Shown here one piece after another: positions 34,634 through 45,645 of a DNA stretch of 64,000 nt; within the stretch, counting starts at the first letter, position 1; every line of letters starts with the position of its first letter. The notes beneath the pieces are model-generated. The model saw only the letters and a program-made list of their open reading frames with translations, did no database searches and had not been told where the DNA came from. The DNA is taken from positions 152,462,507-152,526,506 of the forward strand of contig NC_068939.1 in assembly GCF_016801865.2 (NCBI RefSeq). The letters run 5' to 3'. The translations under genes were made by a program, and so were the position numbers. This DNA is from Culex pipiens pallens (taxonomy: Eukaryota > Arthropoda > Insecta > Diptera > Culicidae).

Positions 34634-34858
34634 CAGGGCTGCAGAGTCGGGTACCTCCAAGCGACTTTGAATCCATACTTTGAAGACATCTCCGACTCTG
34701 GATGCAGGATATGACGTCGACTTTAGCTCTCCAAAAATACCCGACTTCACAGATTCCGACTCCAAGTGAAAGTTGCTGAAAATTTGCTGAATCCGATGCA
34801 GTCTCCGAGGTCTCACTCCAGCTCGAACTTCAACGTCAGCTCCGACTTCCTGGCTCTG
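34634..34858. mobile_element. GTCGGA-rich repeat inserted in the TA-target element
   Basis: Starts CAGGGCTGCAGAGTCGG and ends CTCCGACTTCCTGGCTCTG. Related to 25168-25372. Ends are imperfect inverted repeats; no target duplication is clear. Confidence 0.55.
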
Positions 34859-34974
34859 TGAAAATAATAACAGTTTTTGTTATTCACACTTCAAAAATTC
34901 TCAATAAATAAATCAATTCCGTTAGGGAATATAACAAAATTAAAAAAAAATGAACTCTCATAAGTTGATTTTAT

Positions 34975-35800
34975 CGGATTAATTTTAGCTTGAAACCCCA
35001 TTTCAAGGTGAAATAAATGACCCCGATGAAATTGGTCAAAATTATTTCATAGTTTTAGCCAATTTTAGTAAAATCCCTTAGGAAGTATATCAAATAATTA
35101 AAAAAAATCAACTTGCAGAATTTCAACTTTTTANNNNNNNNNNNNNNNNNNNNNNNNNNNNNNNNNNNNNNNNNNNNNNNNNNNNNNNNNNNNNNNNNNN
35201 NNNNNNNNNNNNNNNNNNNNNNNNNNNNNNNNNGAATTATTTTAGCTTAAGGACCCCATTTCATGGCCAAAATAATGATCCCGACGAAATTGGTCATAAT
35301 TATCCCATAGTTCTAGCCAATTTTAGCAAAGTCCCTTAGGGGGTATATCAAATAATTTAAAAAATCAACTTTCAAAATTTCAACTTTTCAGAATAATTTT
35401 AGCTTAAGGACCCCATTTCATGGCCAAAATAATGACCCTGACGAAATTGGTCAAAATTATCCCATAGTTCTAACCATTTTAAACAAAGTCCTTTAGGCGG
35501 TATATCAAATAATTTAAAAAAACAACTTTCAGAATTTCAACTTTTTAGAATTATTTTAGCTTAAGGACCCCATTTCATTGCCAAAATAATGACCCCGACG
35601 AAATTGGTCATGATTATCCCATAGTTCTAGCCAATTTTAGCAAAGTCCCTTAGGGGGTATATCAAATAATTAAAAAAATCAACTTCCAAAATGTCAACTT
35701 TTTAAAATTATTTTAGCTTAAGGACCCCATTTCATTCCCAAAATAATGACCCCGACGAAATTAGACAAAATTATCCCAAAGATCTAAACATATTTAACAA
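34975..35800. repeat. 157 bp tandem repeat array crossed by a gap
   Basis: The anchor GCTTAAGGACCCCATTT recurs at 35245, 35402, 35559 and 35716, exactly 157 bp apart; a divergent unit starts at 34988. Confidence 0.92.
35134..35233. other. Assembly gap, 100 Ns
   Basis: A round 100-N placeholder inside the 157 bp tandem array; true size unknown. Confidence 0.99.
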
Positions 35801-36174
35801 AAGAAAAAATAATAACAGATTGTGTTATGGACACTTAGAAACTTTTCCATTTGTGCGATTAATGGTAATTTTTTTTCTAAGTCAGTATACCGAACGAATA
35901 ACAATTTTTTTATTAGGAGAGTTTTTGAAATGTTTAACATTTCCTCTTATAAGCGTTTTATTAAACATTTTCAATATAATATCACTTCAATACCAAATTT
36001 TGTTATTTTATCAGAAACTGTTATTATTTTTTCTTCTTGATGTTGAACTTCAGGATAAAATAATAACACTTTTTGTTATTTTAACAGGATGTGTTACTGA
36101 AATATTATTAATTTTGTTATTACCGTCTGCCCGGGATTCCTTTTGAAAACAAAATAAATTTCGTTAAATCCCTA

Positions 36175-37662
36175 CCCGAGCATGGGTAAATAACAAGGGA
36201 AATGCGTAATAATACCTTTCACTGGTATCAATACCAAATTTTGGTATTCCTGAACCCTTTAAAATTTGTCTTGAGGATTATACAAGAGCAAAATGTGGTA
36301 TCATACCAATTTAAGGTATTGTTTTGATATTGAAAAATTGCAGAATTTGTCAATGGTCGAACACCACATATTGGTATTCTTTTGGTATTACAGTGTTTTA
36401 TCAAATTCCTCTGAAACTATGGGAAAATTTTGACCAATTTTAACAAAATAATTAATTTTGCACTAAAATGATGTCTCAAAGCGAATGCTTTCATTGAAAA
36501 CCGAAAATTTCAAACTTGATTTTAAACATTTTTGATATACCCCCTAAAGAAATGACTTGAAATTGTGGAAAATTTTCTAAGTCAGGATGGCACATTTTGG
36601 TATTATTTTGGTATTAAAGTGTTTTATGAAATTCCTCTGAAACTATGGGAAAATTTTGACCAATTTTGACAAAATAATTAATTTTGCACTAAAATGATGT
36701 CTCAAAGCGAATGCTTTCATTGAAAACCGGAAATTTCGAACTTGATTTTAAACATTTTTGATATACCCCCTACAGAAATGACTTGAAATTGTGGAAAATT
36801 TTCTAAGTCAGGATGGCACATTTTGGTATTATTTTGGTATTGAAAGGTTTCATCAATTTTCTCTGAAACTGTGGGATTTTTATTTACCAATTTGGACAAG
36901 ATAATAAATTTTGCGCTAAAATGACTTGAAAAAAAAAACCAAATAGGTACTTTGAAAAACGAGTCATTCGAAAGATTATTGAATTTTGGTGAATTTCAAT
37001 CCAGTTTTATTTTAATGACACTTATTTTTCAATCTTGTTATTTTTCAGAATCTTAAAGAACTTCATGCACAGGCCGTTCATCAATGATAAATGCATTCGA
37101 TGTGCTGAAGAATATCACTAAGAACAACATGGAATCATCAGGTGAGTAGATTTGGCTGTTGCATATGGATCATTTCCGTTTTTTCACTAACTGCAACTGC
37201 TGCACTAAAAATGGTATGAAAATACCAAATTTTGGTATTACTTGTGCAAATATCAGCGACCAAAATGTGATCTTGGTTGCCCAGTAATAGATGGTAAAAT
37301 ACCATCAAATCATACCAAAATCATGTATGTGCAAGACCACAGGAATACCAAAATCTGATTTTCAAGGGCGCGGGAATACCTAAAAATAAAACCGTGGTAA
37401 TACCATGTTCAGGTATTCGAGCGATGTTCAAAAATCCAGAAGACCTCAACTTGGTATTGAAATGGTTTTATGTTGTGGTATTATTTTACCTTTGGAATAT
37501 CATGGTTTGGTATTGTTGTGCCCTTCCACATACTAGACTTTGGTATGATTTCATGGTATTTTACCATCTATTACTGGGCAACCAATGGCACATTTTGGTA
37601 GCTGTTATTTGCCCAAGTAATACCAAAATTTGGTATTCCCGTGTTATTTACCCCTGCTCGGG
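36175..37662. mobile_element. Inverted-repeat element with CCCGAGC ends, 1.5 kb
   Basis: Ends CCCGAGCATGGGTAAATAAC and (reverse complement) CCCGAGCAGGGGTAAATAAC, flanked by TA at 36173-36174 and 37663-37664. Interior rich in AATACCAAAATTTGGTATT-type palindromes. It is the uninterrupted sister of 22455-24685, in opposite orientation. Confidence 0.82.
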
Positions 37663-37664
37663 TA

Positions 37665-39430
37665 TGCAAAGCCCTTTTCAAATTATGATAGGGCTATCAC
37701 GTGTCACTTTCCTCAGGTTCAAAACCGCAAAAACCTCAACAAAAACTATGCAGAAGGCATTTCGCTCACTTTCTAATCATTATCGACCGGAGTGTGGCGG
37801 TGACAAAAAAAGTTCATTAGCGTGCGGTCCATTGCTAACATGTCCAACAGACGCACACACAATGTACTATGCAAACGCTGTGCAACTTAGCGGTGGCATC
37901 ATTTTTTTTTTGTGTGTAGTAGGTAATGTTTGTCAACACGTTACTGTCGCCCAGATAGATCGTTAGTCGGGAAAAGTCAACGACGAGACACTTTGCGGTT
38001 TTTGCGCGACCTCAGCAGGAAGATTGCGGTTTTACTTTGGGTTTTGCTTCACCTCAAGATGCAGGTCTTGAAGTTGTAGTGATGCTTTGAAAGTGTTTCG
38101 AAGTATGGTTTGTTGGAGAATTTGGCAAAATTCGAAAGACTATTTCAATAGTGTTGCAAATAACTCCAACTACAACAGCACAGGAATCACCTGCTGATCG
38201 GACATAACACCCGGCAACACCAACGCTGCTGCAAATGACGGAAGCAAACAAAGAGAGAAAAAGAGAACGTCACACTTTTCAAAAACAAACAGCTCAATAT
38301 CTGCAAATTCCAACGCGACGACAGTCTGCTGTTCCGTCCTCATCGTCATTGGATCGTTCATCAATACGGGAATAAATCAAGCTGACGGAGATGAAACTGA
38401 AGAAGAGTCCTCTGAGTGGAGGTGGAGTTGGTGGTCCCGAGGTGGAGACGGAAGCAAAACACGGATGTCGCACATCTTCACCGTATTCATTTGAAGCAGG
38501 CAAAAAACACTTGTGCCCATAATGTGAAGTTATTTTCTTCCTACCCTCGCGAACGACGACGTGACAGATGATGTTATTTATGCAAAATATTTAAGCGAAG
38601 AAGAGACTGGCACTTTGGCTCGAAGTGTTTAAGTACTTAAAAGTGGGTAATTGAGTCCAGCGGTGAGAGTATTGAGCTACCGGCTTTTGTTTCGGAAATT
38701 TACAAATTTAAATATTTTGAAAATTCATAAAAATAACCTTATTTTAACATCCCACCGAAAGTCACATTGTTCCAAATCTTGTACCTGTCCAATCCAATCC
38801 ACCGTCTTTCAACTCAATTAATTCAGCTCAAGTTTTTTGTTCGCGTTCAAATTGCGCGCTAATTGCGTAAAAGCTTTAGTAGTAAACACCGGAATACACC
38901 ATCTGGGACACACACTTGGACACGCGTGAAGATGATGACGATGAAGATGATATTGGTGGCGGTGGTATCGAATATTTAGGACAAAATTAATCTTCATGTC
39001 ATCGGATTGCATGTGTTTGCGTAATCGAGGTAAAGAGAAACAAAAATTTTATGAGACACGCGCGTGCATAATTTAGCTTAAACGCGATATTTATCTTAAA
39101 GTAGTCGGTTTATTTTGCTCGTATGTTTAGTATTCTGTGCGGCATTTTTACTAAAAGTTTAGGTTTTTGATTCCACAAATCATCAAATCAAACGAGATAT
39201 ACATATTTAAAAAAAAAACAAAATACTTGAGGAAATAATTGATTTTTTTAACAATTATGGCTAAGGAATTTCAAGTTAGTGTTCACTCAAAATAAAAATA
39301 AATTTAGAATCATGTTTAAACTGCAAAGTTGTGTAAGTTGAGCAATGCAATTGAGCATAAATATGTAATCTATTTTATTTTTCTACGAATTTCGTTTTTT
39401 ATTATGATTTTTTTATTTTTTAAATTCGGC
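37665..39430. other. No gene supported
   Basis: Mixed-composition DNA; 37680-38520 and 38820-39010 are GC-richer than average but show only short overlapping frames. Nothing identifiable. Confidence 0.4.
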
Positions 39431-39434
39431 TGAA

Positions 39435-40610
39435 ACTTTTTTGATGGCTTTAGTACACCCAAAGAAGCCATTTGGCATCATTAGTTTGTCCATATAATTT
39501 TCCATACAAATTTGGTAGCTGCCCATACAAAAATGATGTGTGATAATTCAAAAATCTGTATCTTTTGAAGGAATTTTTTGATAGATTTGGTGTCTTTGGC
39601 AAAGTTGTAGGTAAGTATAAGGACTACACTGAAAAAAAATGATACACGGTAAATTTTTAAAATGATTTTTTATTTCACTTTTTGTCACTAAAATTTGTTT
39701 TGCTAAAAAACACTATTTTTGTATATAGGTCTTGATTTAAAAGAATATAAAATAGAGTTGAGTTGGAGAATTTGAACGGTGTGCGTCGCGGTCCTCGCGC
39801 AGGATTTTCGTTGCCGTTTCCGTCTTTGTTGTCCCCCCGATTGTGCGTGTATTTCGATCCGGGCGGTTTCGCGTTTTCGCATTTTAGTTGGTTTTATCTT
39901 TCCACAGCCGGCTGTCTAAGATTAAATCATTTATGCTAAACTCAACACCAAATAACCGGGAATAGTCTCATCCGCATACTCCGACTGTTTGCCTTGAGAA
40001 TGCATAATACATCACACCATTAAACAAAATTTATTGATTATTGGGTCGCATCATCATCCTCTATGTTGAATCCTGGCCATTACCCTTACCCACTAACAAA
40101 ATCCCAAGTAGAAGTAGTTTTCCGGCACACGCGGGGGTGTGGATATCGTATAGAACCCACCCTTGGTAGCAGCCTGTGCTAACTAACATTCCCGTCCCAT
40201 TCCCTCGAGATCTACAAACTGACATGGCGGGCGCCGTTGGTGGCCAACGACTGTTTCCTATTCGCACCGGCTCTAGTTTTGATGATCGTGATGTTTTATC
40301 TTTTCAGCGCATTCATGCATGCTGTTGATAAGGGAAACATCATTTGATCGTTGAAGCGTGTGACCGGTTGTGCTGATGGGATATTATGGTCCTGTTCAGC
40401 AACGGAGAAGGACAACCATGGGTGGTCTCTCATGCTCATGCTCATGCTCATAGGTCTTGATTTAAAAGAATATAAAATATTGTTTTCGAAAAGATCGGAT
40501 AATATCAATGAATTTGTGAAAATATTTTATTCAAAATTTGCAAAAAAATCTTGAAGGGCCCTATTTGTTTAAAAATATTTAAATGGACGTCGGACAATGT
40601 ATTTTAAAAA
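39435..40610 (-). repeat. Palindromic repeat family A copy split by a retroposon
   Basis: 39450-39640 carries the family in reverse (ccatacaaatttggtagctg, ctttggcaaagttgtaggta). The copy is cut at 39754 by the 39755-40449 insertion and resumes at 40480 (ttttcgaaaagatcgga). Confidence 0.65.
39755..40449 (+). mobile_element. LINE-like retroposon with CTCATG tail and 30 bp target duplication
   Basis: A perfect 30 bp direct duplication flanks it (39725-39754 and 40450-40479, starting ataggtcttgattt). The 3' end carries a short (CTCATG)n tail at about 40429-40449. The 5' part is GC-rich (GGTCCTCGCGCAGG, CGATCCGGGCGG). No reverse transcriptase frame is present, so it is 5'-truncated or internally deleted, or a LINE-derived short element. 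Confidence 0.8.
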
Positions 40611-41118
40611 GTTTGCAATTGTAAAAGTTTTTCTGTAGTGATTGTATTTTGTTCCTCATTTTTGGGGGCATTTTTTTCATGGAAGTGAAAATATAACTTA
40701 AAAACTAAATTTGCAATGGCCTTAGCGTTTTCAAAAGCAAATTTCAGATTCAATTGGTCAAGACCATTTTTTTGAGTCTATAACATTGTTTTTAAAAATA
40801 ATCCAATTCAAAATAAAAACAAAAAAAGACTATTATTTTTTTTAACAACATTAGGTTTGTTTATTTGCAGAAAATCTAGTAAAAATGTATTCAACGTAAC
40901 GAGGAATATGACCAGCAATGTTTTAGAAACATTAGATAAGTAAATTTGAACTCGTTAGTGTAGCTCGAAATCCCGTGTTTTTTTCTTGTTTGAAATACAT
41001 TACAAGTAAAAAAAAAAATGACTAAAACAAAAAAAGGAAAATGATTACATTATTAAAATCAAAATCGAACACATATATATTGTTGGCCTACAAAAATTAA
41101 GAATGCTTATTTCTCAAA

Positions 41119-41269
41119 AGGGACCATCCATAAGTCATGTGGACACTATTTTGTAAATTTCAACCCTCCGCCCCCCTTCCCTTGTAAACAATGGTCCATA
41201 CAAAAAAAACATGGATGATCACCAAACATCTCCTCCCCCAAAAGTGTCCACGTGGTTTGTGAATGACCC
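41119..41269. mobile_element. Short MITE, about 150 bp
   Basis: GGGACCATCCATAAGTCATG at the left faces GTGAATGACCC at the right; GTGGACAC and GTGTCCACGTGG are inverted partners just inside. A CCCCCC-rich strip lies near the centre. Target duplication is not clear. Confidence 0.55.
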
Positions 41270-41422
41270 AAAAATTGATAATTGAAAGTTTTTTACTGCC
41301 GTCAATATTGAAAATCATACCCAAAATGTAGAGTTTTTTTTGGAAAGGTCCTATAAGCTCTTATATTTCATATATTTTTAGGACCTTTTCAAAAAACACT
41401 TTTGGATTTTAATGCTTTCAAT

Positions 41423-42811
41423 AAGTGCGTCCATCTCTGGAATTCCCGGGACAAAAATCCCGGGATTTTTCCAAAACCGGGAATTCCCGAATCCCGGGAT
41501 TTTTTATAATTTGTCCGGGGAATTTCCGAAATGGAAAAAAAATCAAATTTTGGCCCGGAAATATAGTTTTTGTAGAAATACATTAATAGATGAATACATA
41601 ATAATCGATAAAAATTTAAAAGCATTAAAATTTTTATTCGGTTTATATCAGCAATAATTTGGCTTATTAGTGAAAGTTGTTAAATTTGAGTTTACAGATT
41701 CACAAAATTCATTGTGCTTTAAATATTTTTTATTTATCTCTCTTTATTTTTAAAAGACTGGTTATTACATTTCTAGAGTATTTTTTGATAAGATCCTATA
41801 AACATATGAAAGACAATAGTTTATTGGTCCTTTTAAAAAAAAAAAACTCTGGATTTATGAATATTATTAATTTTAAAAATTGGAAAAAATATTAAACTAT
41901 TCAGACTTTAGTCCCGGTTTTCCCCAGTTGGCCAAAGCAGAATACAAAAAAAAAATTTAATTTGTTTTAAGGGGTTACATACATGTAGAAAATGAAAAAA
42001 AATTAATAAAAGAAAATTTAGTAAATCCCCTTGAAAGATGATCACTCTTGAAAGTTTCATGAAGATATTTCATTATTAAACTGAGTAAGAAACGATTTAA
42101 GCATTAAATTTTGCCATGCGCAAAGCAAACTGTCAAACTTTGTGAACATTTTTTCTCAAGATAGGATGGACCATGACGATGTCCGATTTTTAAATTTTGC
42201 GTATTTGGAAAATGCAAGAATCAAAAGATCTCTAGCTTTTATATGAAAATCATAAAAATATTTTCAGCTCATTTAAGAAATAAACTTTTTTGAATATCGG
42301 CATTCGTCAGGCACACGGAACCAGATTAACGAGTGTGCACCAAAATTATGAGCCGATTTGGTCAATGCAGTGTTGAGATATCGTGGCACCCATTTTTTTA
42401 AACTGCCAACTTCAAATTGTTATATTTCTCGGCAATGGTACAACCAAAAGTTTTCAAATTTATTTTGTTGATATATGAAAATATATATTTTAATGTATTG
42501 AAAATAGATTTAAAAAAGTTTAAACGTGTTCTCATGCCAACCTCTGACATTTATGCCGATTTACATTTACAAGGGTTACATAAAGCTATTTAAAAGCTGT
42601 CGTCTATGTTTAGACCGAAGTGTAGATTATCATCAATTAATAAAATTGAGCTGATTCTATGATTTTAAGCTTGAAAACATAACAAATATAATGAAAATAT
42701 AGATTTCATGACTGTAAAAAAAAATCCCGGAATCCCGGGAATTCTCGGGATTTCAAAAATATTTTTCCCGTTTCCCGGGAAATTCAAAACCCTGGAAAAT
42801 TGGACGCCCTA
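41423..42811. mobile_element. Non-autonomous hAT-type element with CCCGGGA-rich ends, 1.4 kb
   Basis: Perfect 8 bp target duplication CTTTCAAT at 41415-41422 and 42812-42819. Ends AAGTGCGTCCA and (reverse complement) TAGGGCGTCCA, 9/11. Both subterminal zones are packed with CCCGGGATTT/GGAATTCCCGGG words. No transposase is visible; frames inside are short. Confidence 0.82.
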
Positions 42812-42819
42812 CTTTCAAT

Positions 42820-44685
42820 GAATTTTAAGGTGTAATATTATTGTTACGAATACATTACTGTTATCCTTTCAAAGACAAATTTGATATTATCTTACTATCC
42901 TACAACATCCTTAAACTGGTGCATGAAATTTCTTTATGTTATGTATCAACAAGCCATTTGGGAAGTGTTACAAATCGTATAAATATATTTGTCATTTAAA
43001 TGCAGTGTAAACAATATTTCAAGTAACCCGACAGTTAAAAAAAATGCTTTTTTACAAAGCAAAGAAGAATAGTTACATATTTTTTGTTATTTTGTTGATT
43101 TAATTAAAAAATATCTTTAACTTTTTTTTCATTTGACTGTTTCAATTGTTATTTATAATTCAATGAGTTTTACAAGCATGACCAATAAGAATGGTTATAG
43201 AAAAGCTTACATTCGGAAATAAGAGTATTAAATTTTTCTAACATATTTATACGACATTCAAATTAATCTCTAGAAAGTGCACTTTACCAAAACGAATTAC
43301 CATATACACATCAAGGTTGACAATCGTACAAAACGCAAATAAAGATGACGGTTGACGACTCCCTCCCCTTCCTTTTTTCTCTTCCGATCAACGGCCGTTG
43401 GTGACACAAAACTGCGCGCGGCGGAGAAATCACGAATCTGCGATGATGATCTCCACCGAGACGGCATGCCAAATGGGAAAATAATATTTGATTACGTGCG
43501 CTTCACGTGAGTGTGTGTGTGTGTGCGTGTGTTTGTTTGCGTGCTTTTGTTCCACTCTTTCACTTGTTTGAGCTCCCCCCGAGGGGTTCATCTCTGCAGC
43601 TGAGTTAAAAAAATAGACTCGAAAGGGAAGATCAACTTTTGTTTTGTTTCCCTTCCACCGTTGTTACTTCATGTCGCAAATATTTGAGTACAATCATAAT
43701 CCGCGTGAGTCCGCGTGTGTGTGGCACCGATTCGACATCGCGACCAGTCGGATATCCTGGTTCCGACGATGACAGCAGCGGTGCCGGCGAGGGGTCCACC
43801 GATTGTGCTCGTGCTGTGACCGCGATTATTGGCGATCGCCAACTTGGGCGAGATTTTTTTTTTATTTTTTTTTTGTTATCGCCCATATTTTGGCTCACAT
43901 TGGCGCGACGGAATTTCAACGATGTTGCTATTTTTGGGTATCGACGGATGAGTAAACCTAACGAGGGGAGCTTTTTTCGGAAGCTCGTAAAATGTTACTG
44001 CAAAATCATCAACTTGTTGTACATGGGCCGTGGAATCCGGCTCGAGTGGGGTATGTTTTTATGCAAATTTTGGTGCTGAAAAAAGTTTTTCGTTTGGTGT
44101 CATATGAAAAGACGGAAATGAAATGGTGGGTGTGAATTTGAATTACTTTCATTTGGAGAGTAAAAGGATGTTTGTTCATATAATTTTAATTCAAACTCTG
44201 CAGTTAAATTAAATCAGGAACATATAATAAATTTAAACCCCGTTCCTAAAAATAACTCCCCTCACTGCATCATTTCGTTGCGTGACTCTGCGTCAACGAA
44301 AATTGCGTCAACTTATAAGAGAGCACGCACGCAAAATTGGTTTCAGAGACCTCAACTACCTGCCTCCAACTCCTAACCTTTTCTTCGTCACAACCATTGA
44401 CTGCGACACACAAAGACAATTTTTACTGCAGAACCTTTTCTTGCTTTTAGTGAGTTGCAGCAAAATGCTGAGGTTGTCTGCATTATTGAAAACGATATAA
44501 AATGAATTGAAAAATAAAGTATTTGGTTTTGAAATTTTATCGTAGCTAAACATATTTTTGCGATTGTTGATTTTTTGTGTGTGTATTTCATTACCAGGCT
44601 AAATTTCAAGTTTGAGCACATTCTGACCACGAGAACCCACGGGAAGGTTATACATGAGCAGTTCTCTCAGATTTCGGTCATTCGA
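42820..44685. other. No gene supported; one GC-rich island
   Basis: 43340-44060 is GC-rich and low in repeats, with a TG microsatellite near 43510 and GACGATGACAGCAGCGG at about 43765; it could be regulatory or part of an unannotated transcript, but no product is recognised. The remainder is AT-rich. Confidence 0.35.
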
Positions 44686-44689
44686 TTTT

Positions 44690-45645
44690 TTTGTATTTTT
44701 TAATCTGACTGAAACTTTTTTGGTGCCATCGGTATGCCCAAAGAAGCCATTTGGCATCATTTGTTTGTCCATATAATTTTCCATACAAATTTGGCAGCTG
44801 TCCATACAAAAATGATGTATAAAAATTCAAAAATTTGTATCTTTTGAAGGAATTTTTTGATCGATTTAGAGTCTTCGGCAAAGTTGTAGGTATGGATATG
44901 GACTACACTGAAAAAAAATTATACACGGTGAAAAAAATTTGGTGATTTTTTATTTAACTTTTTGTCACTAAAACTTGATTTGCAAAAAAAAACACTATTT
45001 TTATTTTTTTTATGTGTTTTAGAGGAATTTGATGTCCAACTTTTCAGAAATTTCCAGGTTGTGCAAAAAATCTTTATATTATGCACTTTTGAGCTTTGTT
45101 GATACGACCCTTAGTTGCTGAGATATGGCCATGCAAAAGTTTAAAAACAGGAAAATTGATGTTTTTTAAGTCCCACCCAAACAACACACCATTTTCTAAT
45201 GTCGATATCTCAGCAACTAATGGTCCGATTTTCAATGTTAAACTATGAAACATTTGTGATATTTTCCGATCTTTTCGAAAAAAAATATTTTCAAAATTTT
45301 TAAACCAAGACTAACATTTGAAAAGGGCGTATTATTGAATGTTTGCCCCTTTTAAAATGTTAGTTTAAAAATAGCGTTTTTTGCAAATCAAGTTTTAGTG
45401 ACAAAAAGTTAAATAAAAAATCACCAAATTTTTTACAGTGTATCGTTTTTTTCAGTGTAGTCCATATCCATACCTACAACTTTGCCGAAGACACCAAATC
45501 GATCAAAAATTCCTTCAAAAGGTACAGATTTTTGAATTTTCATACATCATTTTTGTATGGCCAGCTGCCAAATTTGTATGGAAAATTATATGGACAAACA
45601 AATGATGCCAAATGGCTTCAGTGGGCATACTGCCCAATTATTGCT
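44690..45645. repeat. Palindromic repeat family A, complete copy
   Basis: Reverse arm 44699-45000 (ggtgccatcggtatgcccaa, tcggcaaagttgtaggta, tcactaaaacttgatttgca) and forward arm 45370-45640 (gcaaatcaagttttagtga, cctacaactttgccgaagac). The unique centre near 45100-45300 contains 'gttgctgagatatgg' and 'atctcagcaactaatgg'. Confidence 0.8.

Larger units (their letters stand above)
34301..36136. mobile_element. TA-target inverted-repeat element with internal tandem array
   Basis: Ends TCCCGAGCAGACGGAAATAAC-type (left) and, in reverse complement, TCCCGGGCAGACGGTAATAAC-type, differing at two bases over about 21. Left flank TA, right flank TT. Terminal zones are filled with AATAACA/TGTTATT words. 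The interior holds the 157 bp tandem array, an assembly gap and a GTCGGA-type insertion at 34634-34858. Confidence 0.7.

Noticed and set aside
37394..37966. A 190-codon plus-strand frame
   Set aside because: Its first half is the terminal region of the CCCGAGC element and it runs through the element end into unrelated DNA.
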